Below are positions 57,290 to 64,000 of a stretch of DNA of 64,000 nucleotides, one piece after another. The translations under genes and the position numbers were made by a program. Location of the stretch: contig OX387603.1 in assembly GCA_947568835.1 (NCBI GenBank), positions 3,821,701-3,885,700 on the forward strand, written 5' to 3'. Source of the DNA: Protonemura montana. Lineage: Eukaryota > Arthropoda > Insecta > Plecoptera > Nemouridae. Numbering within the stretch: the first letter of the stretch is position 1; each line of letters begins with the position of its first letter. Below the pieces are notes generated by a model. The model ran no database searches and was not told where the DNA came from. It worked only from the letters and a program-made list of their open reading frames with translations.

Positions 57290-57700
57290 TATGTTTTCTT
57301 GACGGAAACACCAATCCTCGTGAAATCTTTGAAGTTTGGCGACGAGTTCAAATGACCGATGCAGGTATCCAAGGATTCAAAGCGAAGGGAAAACGACTGC
57401 CTAGATATCCCCGAAGAGACCTGCAATTGGTATTATCCTTCGAAATTTTATACCTGTCGGCAACCTCAAATTATTATTTATTAAGCAAAGTGGCTACCAC
57501 TTGGCCCATTCTATTTTTCTGTAAGGGTAAGCTGCGTCAGGTTTTGGATGGGTGACCACTGAATGGTATGGCCAATTATGTTTCGGTAAAGTTTCGGACC
57601 GTTAGTGCTCATTGACAGGAGTACACTAGGAGCCGGCACAGGGTTTTCCCTTTTTCATTCTAGGCAATGTAAGGTGCATCATCATTCTCATCATCGCTTT
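57290..57700 (+). mobile_element. Diverged, interrupted 5S-derived SINE
   Basis: ACACCAATCCTCGTGAAATC at about 57308 and GTCAGGTTTTGGATGGGTGA at about 57537 are two parts of the 5S-like head, separated by about 190 bp. The body continues (GACAGGAGTACACTAGGAGC) with a CATCATCATTCTCATCATC tail near 57680. It is the most degraded copy in the window. Confidence 0.5.
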
Positions 57701-58175
57701 TGACGTCATCATAGCCACAGGACCAGTTGACAAAAAATTACAAACCCCATGAATGTTAGATGTTCTTCCCTTGAGAGATAACAAGAGACATTTTCAGAGC
57801 ACCAGAATGCACCAACTTTGAAAGCACAGCATGAACTCTTTACAATCATTCTTTAAGAGCAGACAGACTGACGGAGGAAAACAATCTCTGAGAAGGGAAA
57901 ATGTTCAAGGTTATTTCTGAGCAAATTTTTGTATTCTCATGAAATGTGTGCTCTAAAATAGCTTGTTCCGATTAACATGCTAGGAAGCAAACAACAGTCA
58001 AAACTCGAAAAAACTTTTGGTGTGAGGCTCTTAATTGTATTTGCTTGAGTAGATTATCCAAGCCTAACCACGAACACGTGCATAGATGTAATGAAATCAA
58101 GGCAGAACACTTCTCAGAAAATATTTATTTTTCAAACAATCCAATTCAATTCAATCAAACAATTCAAACAATATA
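57701..58175. other. Intergenic region, nothing recognised
   Basis: AT-rich sequence between the SINE fragments upstream of IFRD1 and the 3' side of NUDT16. No coding exon, RNA or repeat is recognised. Confidence 0.5.
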
Positions 58176-58179
58176 CCGT

Positions 58180-58398
58180 CACTAGAATCAGAACTGTGAG
58201 TATTCACAGCCTCATGGTTCTACTCCTTGGAGAACTGTCATTCTCATCAAATACACTAAAATCGTCTCAAAAAGCCAGTTTTTAAATAGCTCAATGGTTC
58301 AGAGCAACACCCGCGATAGGTGGAGATCGGGGTTTCAGTCCGCGTTTGGGCATCAATTTTTGAGACGGTTATAGTTTTGTTAATAATAAAAAAAAAAT
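58180..58398 (+). mobile_element. tRNA-derived SINE, most complete copy
   Basis: Order on the plus strand: body module (CGTCACTAGAATCAGAACTG, TTCACAGCCTCATGGTTCTA, ATTCTCATCAAATACACTAA), then the tRNA-like head (ATAGCTCAATGGTTCAGAGC, GATAGGTGGAGATCGGGGTT), then GGGCATCAATTTTTGAGACG and a tail of AATAATAAAAAAAAA. The pol III-like boxes therefore sit in the 3' half of the unit. This means either an unusual internal arrangement or two fused elements. It lies downstream of the NUDT16 stop. Confidence 0.75.
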
Positions 58399-58620
58399 CC
58401 CTGGAATGCTAATACAAAGTTCTTTATTTTTCAAAGAAACTTCCCCACAAAACCAAACCCAAGTAAAATTGTAAATATAAATATAAATATAAATATGTAA
58501 ATAATTGTAAATTGCAGCAACCAACATATCTATAATACTGCCAAATTTCCCATGCGATTAGCTCAAGAGGGTCTATCCCGGTAAATGTATTTAATTTTGA
58601 TTACATTTGGCAAGACTATC

Positions 58621-60763
58621 TTACACAGTTACTGGTTTTGCATTCAATGCAGATGAAATCTCTTCTTGGGTCATAATTCCCAATGTGACAAGAGAATGGA
58701 GAAGCTGGTGCCTTGAGTTGCCTGCGAAAGTGTTCTTCAAGAAGTTGGGAAGTCCTCGAAATCCGTCTCCCATCGTGAAGAGGGGGACTCTGATAGTGCC
58801 GAGCACCTGAGAAAAGTGAGACATTCAAAGACTTTAAGACCTGCCAGGCTACACTCAGTTGTATTGCACACAAAAGCATTTCTTAAAAACATCAATAGAA
58901 ATATCTAATGCGGGCAGAGAAAACAAAGTCGCTCCATAATTAAACCACGCTGCAATTTGGTTTTTAATTTTTCAGTCCATTTCTTAGCAACTAAGTTTTT
59001 TTTTTATATATTTTATCTAAATTTCTATACAATTTTTTTGTGTGTTATGTTTTTTTGCATTCCACCGACCAAGCCTACCCCAATTTAGGACACCTCTGAC
59101 ATGTTTTTCAGAGAAATTGATAAGAATTCATCCTCGTCCAATCAAGATTTACAAACATTTTGACAGACCCCAAATGGGGCGGCAATTAAAGACACTTCAT
59201 TGTTCGAAACTGAAAAAGTTGGCTAGAATTAGATAAAAATCTTACTAGGCTAAAAAATATGCTATTAAAATAGTACTATGCCAAACATGTTTTGAAAAAG
59301 GCCCTCCCAGCTGACTCCCTAAAGCTATCTACCTCGGACAATTTGAGTGTCTAATTAAATACGGCATTATATTTTGGGGTTTTTGTCACCCAATTTCAAG
59401 TCGGCTCTCAATAAACTATAACTGTACATGTATTGAGTTTTGTAGTTTGCATTTTTACCAAAATAATAACATTTGTTTTGCATATCTGTACTTTTGTCAA
59501 GTAAAGATAAAAAAATGCTTCATGGTTAAGATTTTTTATCAATTTTTTGTAGTTGCACCACGTTGTACTGCACAAGGTGTATGATTTTTTTTCAACGAGC
59601 TTTGCAATGATGTGAAATAAATGAAAATAAAGTAGTTTTCAAGTTTTTGATCCCGTATGTGTTTACTTTCTCATTTACTAGCTTGATTGATACGAGTAAT
59701 TTACACTACGACTTAATTTTGTGCATTTTTTCTGTTGCTAAGGTTAACAATGTGACAACAAGTCCTTGACAACTGTAAGGAAAATGATGACGTCACCACA
59801 GCCTACTATTTTGTCCCATCTGGCGACGAATTAATATCCTGTTGGCCGAAACTCAGTTAAAATATTTTACTACATTTGTTCTCCAGTTACTCGAGACGTC
59901 AGAGTTCAAAAGGCAACAAGAAGAAAACGAAGAGGCAAGAAGATTGTGTTGTAAAATTTTTGTTGTATACATAATTTCTTTTTTGTTAGTCCTGTCTTTA
60001 ATCATCTTGAAAACATGGAATAATTCTGGAAAAATTTTCGTGAATTTTGGCTGTTGTGCTATGATCTAAACCAAGGAACGGCTTCACATATTTACATCCC
60101 AAAATATCGCTATGCTCATCTAACAACGCAACTCAAATTGCGTTTGCGAAGCCCTAGTATTAAATAATGTAATAAAAAATAAGTATCTGCCTGCGTTGAA
60201 AATTATTACCTCGTTTCCGTAGTCATGTGCAAGGAGCGAGTTTCTTTCAACTTGCAGTAACGTGGACATTGTAAGCTTCTTTGCATAGAACCCCAGAGTT
60301 AGCTGGCTGCCAGGATGCCAGTGTGTGATTACATGATCTTCTGCCGTTACTAAAGGGAATGTCGCGAGATCTACGCCGACCTCTTCGAACAGTTCCCGAT
60401 TCAATCCTGTGAGGGGATCTTCACCAGGGTCAACTAGGCCTCCCGGGAAGCCAAGATAGCCATCAAAGCGCATTTGCATCTGGTACAGAGGAAACAAAAA
60501 AATTTAACAAACTAATTTGAAGATCAGGGGGCGTTTTGAATGCATACACTTACCAACACTGCTGCTCTTGCACTGTAAATTCCAAAAATCTTTTTGTCAT
60601 CTTCTGCATACAGCATGCAATGAGCTGCTTGAGTGCATTCTGTAAACTTTTTACTTTTCAGATCGTCATCTGCCAATTGAATATAGCAAGATTCTTCTGT
60701 AGCTCGACCAAATCTTTCGGTATCTTCCAAATGTGCCCACGTTTTGTCTCCAGTGGAAGCCAT
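58621..60763 (-). CDS. NUDT16: NUDT16-type Nudix hydrolase (nucleoside diphosphatase / U8 snoRNA decapping)
   Basis: NUDT16 hydrolyses (d)IDP and related diphosphates and removes caps from U8 snoRNA and some mRNAs. Exons: 60763-60554, 60479-60210 and 58806-58621 (TAA), joining in phase 0 to 221 residues. Human is 195, and the extra length is N-terminal. The Nudix box is complete: GGLVDPGEDPLTGLNRELFE then EVGV, about residues 83-106, with all REUxEExGU residues. It is preceded by the family signature MQMRFDGYLGFPGG. The third exon matches the NUDT16 C-terminus: VLGTIRVPLFTMGDGFRGLP and NFLKNTFAGNSRHQLL. The ATG at 60763 (MASTGDKTW) is preferred over an in-frame ATG nine codons upstream because the leader between them is hydrophobic and unlike the family. 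NUDT16 and SUMF1 are head-to-head with 479 bp between start codons. Confidence 0.94.
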
Positions 60764-61242
60764 TACAATCACAATAAGCTCGAAGATCACAGAATAAAGC
60801 GTCAGGCTAATATTAACACCACTTCAAAAATCATGCATTGAAGGCCTCTTATCTGCACTCGCTGCGCTGCATAACGATGTAATCTTTTAAAAAAGATGTT
60901 CGTTTGTACACGTCAACTGTCACAAGAAGTTGACGTTTGAAAACGTGAATTGAATGATCCGCCATATTGCTGGATTCCCAGCCAATGAAATGAGAGTATT
61001 TAATCGCAGTGTGCTGTCAAATGTCAGACTGCGCAATCAAGTGTCAAGAAGGAAACCTTGACGCATTTAATTAAGAATTTTCGATATAAAATGATAACCC
61101 CGGGCACTTCGAACAGCTCTTAATCACGTTGGAGACGTCTTCTAGCTTAGATGTGTGCTGAAACTCTCTCAATTATATTTTATGCAGGTTTTTAAATTGT
61201 ACCGATTATATATTTTCATAGTGATCCAAGGCTAGTGGTGCA
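60764..61242. promoter_or_regulatory. Bidirectional promoter region between NUDT16 and SUMF1
   Basis: 479 bp separate the two divergent start codons. Inside are GCCAATGAAA (CCAAT-box type, about 60980), a YY1-type motif at 60959-60969, and a TATAAAATG stretch at about 61084 that could be the SUMF1 TATA element. No repeats intrude. Confidence 0.5.
60959..60969 (+). promoter_or_regulatory. YY1/Pho-type motif between NUDT16 and SUMF1
   Basis: CCGCCATATTG is a perfect match to CCGCCATNTTG, about 196 bp from the NUDT16 start and 274 bp from the SUMF1 start. Confidence 0.55.
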
Positions 61243-64000
61243 ATGAAGTTCGCCCTCATCATTTCATTGTTTATGTTGGTAAATTATGGCACTGCAAATA
61301 GTGAAATCGAATCAAAGGATTGTGGTTGTAATAAAAATAGAGACATTGATGAGATGACTGTAGAAACGGAAGCTGATCCACCATCAGCAGGCGATAAATA
61401 TTCTGCGGCTGCCAACATCGTCAGCGAATATTCTCGCACTAATCAGATGGTCTTTATCAAAGGCAACACATTTCGGATGGGAACTGACAAACCAATTTTC
61501 ATTGCGGACGGCGAAGGGCCAGCAAGAAACGTAACAATATCCGACTTTTACATGGATGTACATGAAGTGAGCAATGCCGAGTTTGAATTGTTTGTCAATG
61601 CGCTCGGCTACACGACTGAAGCAGAGACTTACGGTGACTCGTTTGCCTTTGAATCGCTAATCAGCGAAAAAACTAAGGCAACGATAGTTCAAGCTGTTGC
61701 CGCCGCTCCGTGGTGGCTTCCGGTGAAGGGATGCGACTGGAGACATCCAGAGGGACCTGATTCCCACATTAAAGGTACCAGCTTTGCCACTACCCTAATT
61801 TATTAATATATAATAATATAATATAGCAAATAAATAAAGTATATACTTGAAAATAAATGTAGCGATGCTGAGACAGCTTCACAAACTCAACCTTTGGGTG
61901 CCCGACATTGGGGATGAGTTTTTGCTTGTCATCACATATGCGTTGGTTGCCTCTACGCCAGAATTCACAGAATGTGGATGGTGGTACTCGCTCACATCGG
62001 TACTTAAGTTACCAAGTGAATTGTGTTCAATGTGCCCTACCAAACTCAACCACACCGATGTTGTACACTCAAATAAATTAAAGTATCAAGACCTCGTGAG
62101 CAAGAAGTAGAGTGTATAGGATTCCTGAAGAGAGACGACAGAGATTTAAGTGTCTTAACTTTGTACTAGAGCTGAAATATTTACCATTGCTCCCAACACA
62201 TGTAACTCCTCGTCAACATCCTGAAAGTTCTGGTGCGACAAATATTTGAGAAGACACTTACTTTTCAACACAACATCAACATGCTTGAGTCTACTTACAA
62301 AGTGTAAATCTGAACATGAATCGCTTGGGTTGTTGATTTCCTAGTTTCCCCAACACACCAAGCAGACTAAAACTCTCTCCGGATCATAGACACTGTTAAC
62401 ACACTTTACTCAAAATCACGGCTTGCTAATGCAATTTGCTATACATTAGTCATTGAGGTTTCATTTTGTAGTTATGTAACATTCTTCCAAATTTTATTAT
62501 TAGGAACACTAGTCACTCTGATTCTAGTGATGCTATACCACATCACATCTATTCAATCTCAAGTAACACCAATTTGAAGTTGGATGCGTTTTGTGCTGTT
62601 AAGTCTGATTTCTTTCTCAAATCCTTACGATGGCAACACTTTTTTATTCTAAAAACCTCTCAAAAATTGTTGCCCAAAATGTGCTCAAAGCTGTGAGTGT
62701 TCACAGCTTCGGTAGATGATATGCTCAATATTTTAGGATGGCAAAACATGACGAAGTGGTTATCCATGAACGGAATGATTTTTATTTTTAAACTAACGAA
62801 GGGCTTACTGCCTGAATACTTAGGAGATAAATTAGTTAAAATTAGTAATGTTCATAAACATAAAACCAGAAATGCTCAATTAAATTACTATCTACAGCTC
62901 TCAAATAAAGACAAAATGAAAAAGTCACTATTTTATAAAGGAATTAGGGAATTTAATAAGCTACCAAAGAATGTAAAATGTTGTGATAGTGTTTTAGAAT
63001 TTAAAAAAAAAAAAAAAAAAAATGCATTGTAATGAATTGAAAATGTAATGGCTAGCTCAAGAGCTAAATAAAAGACTTTATTATTATTATTATTATTATA
63101 TAACCTCGTGGTTCTACGCCTTGGGAATCAGGCATTCTCATCAAATACATTAAAATACTATCAAAAGTACAAGTTAAAGTAGCTAAGTGTCCAAGTACAC
63201 ACGCAACAGGTGGTGATCGGGGTCCAAGTAGCTCATTTGGTTAGAGCTTAGGTTTCTAAAGTTTTTTTCTCCCTTGGACCATCAGGAGGAAACATTTGGA
63301 TTTGGAACAAAACAAATAAAACGTAGTAAAATTTGTCTATGAAACGAATACATGCTGTTAATGAGAGGATGAACCTGATATGCTCCGATATCAAATGGTC
63401 AATATTTGGCTTCAAAATAGTGAGGTTTAAAAGAAAATCTCCGCGTTCAGAGAATTGCAATCGATTTCTTTGTTTCAAACAAAGATTGGTAACTGCACTG
63501 AAACCTCTTTAAACGAGGTTTGAAGAAGGAAACCCTACCAAAAACTTTTTTTGCGATAACCCATACATAACGCATGATAAGCAACAGGAATAACTTGCTG
63601 AAGCCATAACTGTAACTCTTTCTAAACTATACCTTAGTTCTTTGATAATGATGATGAATGAAATACGCACCGAGTTTTTTTGTGTGTAGTCTAAATGGGC
63701 ATCGATCCGTGGACCCCCATTTTATTTTTTTCTGACAGGGAAACTCTGCCAGTCGGAACGAATCACTTTGGGAACCTATGGGTTAGAGCAACACCTGCGA
63801 CAGGTGGAGATATGGGTTCAAGTCCTTGTTTCGGCACCAAGTTTTGAGAGATTATCAGTGTCCCTAACACTAGCGAGTGTTTTGATGACTGCAGATCGTA
63901 TGGACGTGGCGGTGGTGCACGTGTCATGGCACGACGCGACTGCTTACTGCGACTGGGCTTCCAAGAGACTGCCAACCGAGGCAGAGTGGGAGTTGGCTTG
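61243..64000 (+). CDS. SUMF1: SUMF1, formylglycine-generating enzyme (5' part, cut by window end)
   Basis: SUMF1 (FGE) is an ER-lumen, copper-dependent oxidase that converts a cysteine in nascent sulfatases to formylglycine, activating them. Two exons are visible: 61243-61774 (donor GTACCA) and 63895 onward (acceptor CTGCAG), running off the window. They join in phase (AAA G/AT CGT) to give [14 protein letters not shown] signal peptide is clear ([18 protein letters not shown], about residues 1-18), followed by a Cys-Gly-Cys motif (C27-G-C29) equivalent to the vertebrate N-terminal CGC. The FGE-sulfatase domain starts near residue 72: [64 protein letters not shown], then [20 protein letters not shown]. 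The catalytic cysteine pair lies beyond the window. A tRNA-derived SINE ends about 20 bp before the second exon. Confidence 0.96.
62510..63245. mobile_element. SINE copies interrupted by a LINE insertion
   Basis: The SINE body appears reversed at 62515-62590 (CTGATTCTAGTGATGCTATA) and forward at 62690-62707 (TGTGAGTGTTCACAGC). It resumes at 63108 (CCTCGTGGTTCTACGCC, ATTCTCATCAAATACATTAA) with a rearranged tRNA-like part to 63245. The forward copy is split by the LINE fragment at 62708-63105. Confidence 0.65.
62708..63105 (+). mobile_element. LINE 3' end with (TTA)n tail in SUMF1 intron 1
   Basis: The plus-strand frame reads [40 protein letters not shown] and [16 protein letters not shown], a Jockey/CR1-type reverse-transcriptase C-terminus. 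It ends in A-rich sequence and a tail TTTATTATTATTATTATTAT at about 63079-63098. It is heavily 5'-truncated. Confidence 0.78.
63768..63872 (+). mobile_element. tRNA-derived SINE adjacent to SUMF1 exon 2
   Basis: ATGGGTTAGAGCAACACCTG, CGACAGGTGGAGATATGGGT and TCAAGTCCTTGTTTCGGCAC, then AAGTTTTGAGAG and GTGTCCCTAACAC. The A box is partly lost and the B box (GGGTTCAAGTCC) is intact. It ends about 20 bp before the acceptor at 63894, overlapping the polypyrimidine/branch region of that intron. Confidence 0.72.

Noticed and set aside
59842-60069. 75-residue frame with one membrane-like segment inside NUDT16 intron 2 on the opposite strand
   Set aside because: It has no ATG (it opens with TTG), no splice support and AT-rich composition; a CRE-like TGACGTCAC lies upstream but is not enough.

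Overview
This is nuclear DNA from an invertebrate animal. The genes are intron-rich with GT-AG splice sites, their exons are GC-richer than the AT-rich introns, and transposon debris is dense on both strands. The exon sequences look arthropod-like, most clearly the glucuronyltransferase, but I cannot name the species. Because the genes are spliced, most long open frames in the window are shadows or repeat read-through. I rebuilt the genes exon by exon from splice sites, reading phase and recalled family sequences, and the phases close for every complete gene.

Layout. 0-4.3 kb (+): the 3' part of an unrecognised acidic coiled-coil protein. 7.0-8.7 kb (+): TAF8, complete. 10.9-14.2 kb (-): TTC4, complete. 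14.9-20.6 kb: a gene-free block with at least twelve tRNA-like modules, a 0.9 kb foldback element and flanking inverted repeats. 21.9-24.2 kb (-): a beta-1,4-glucuronyltransferase (B4GAT1-like), complete. 24.2-35.6 kb: mobile-element debris, including a 5 kb segment bounded by 500-bp inverted repeats. 35.8-42.6 kb (+): RAD54L, complete, 14 exons. 46.2-56.8 kb (-): IFRD1/2 ortholog, complete, 10 exons. Its third intron holds a 4.1 kb DNA transposon with an intact 860-residue transposase-like gene. 58.6-60.8 kb (-): NUDT16, complete. 61.2 kb to the end (+): SUMF1, cut by the window edge and head-to-head with NUDT16.

The host genes are unrelated housekeeping functions (TFIID assembly, HSP90 co-chaperone, dystroglycan glycosylation, homologous recombination, transcriptional co-regulation, RNA decapping/nucleotide hydrolysis, sulfatase activation) and do not form a pathway. 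Shared promoter motifs are visible: YY1/Pho-type CCGCCATNTT at TAF8, IFRD1 and NUDT16/SUMF1, and an E2F site at RAD54L.

The most unusual material is repetitive: the 860-residue transposase family; a 78-bp minisatellite that starts exactly at an IFRD1 splice donor and copies that donor; a 41-bp minisatellite in three introns, each time close to a splice donor; a 5S rRNA-derived SINE; a tRNA-derived SINE; and the tRNA-like array.
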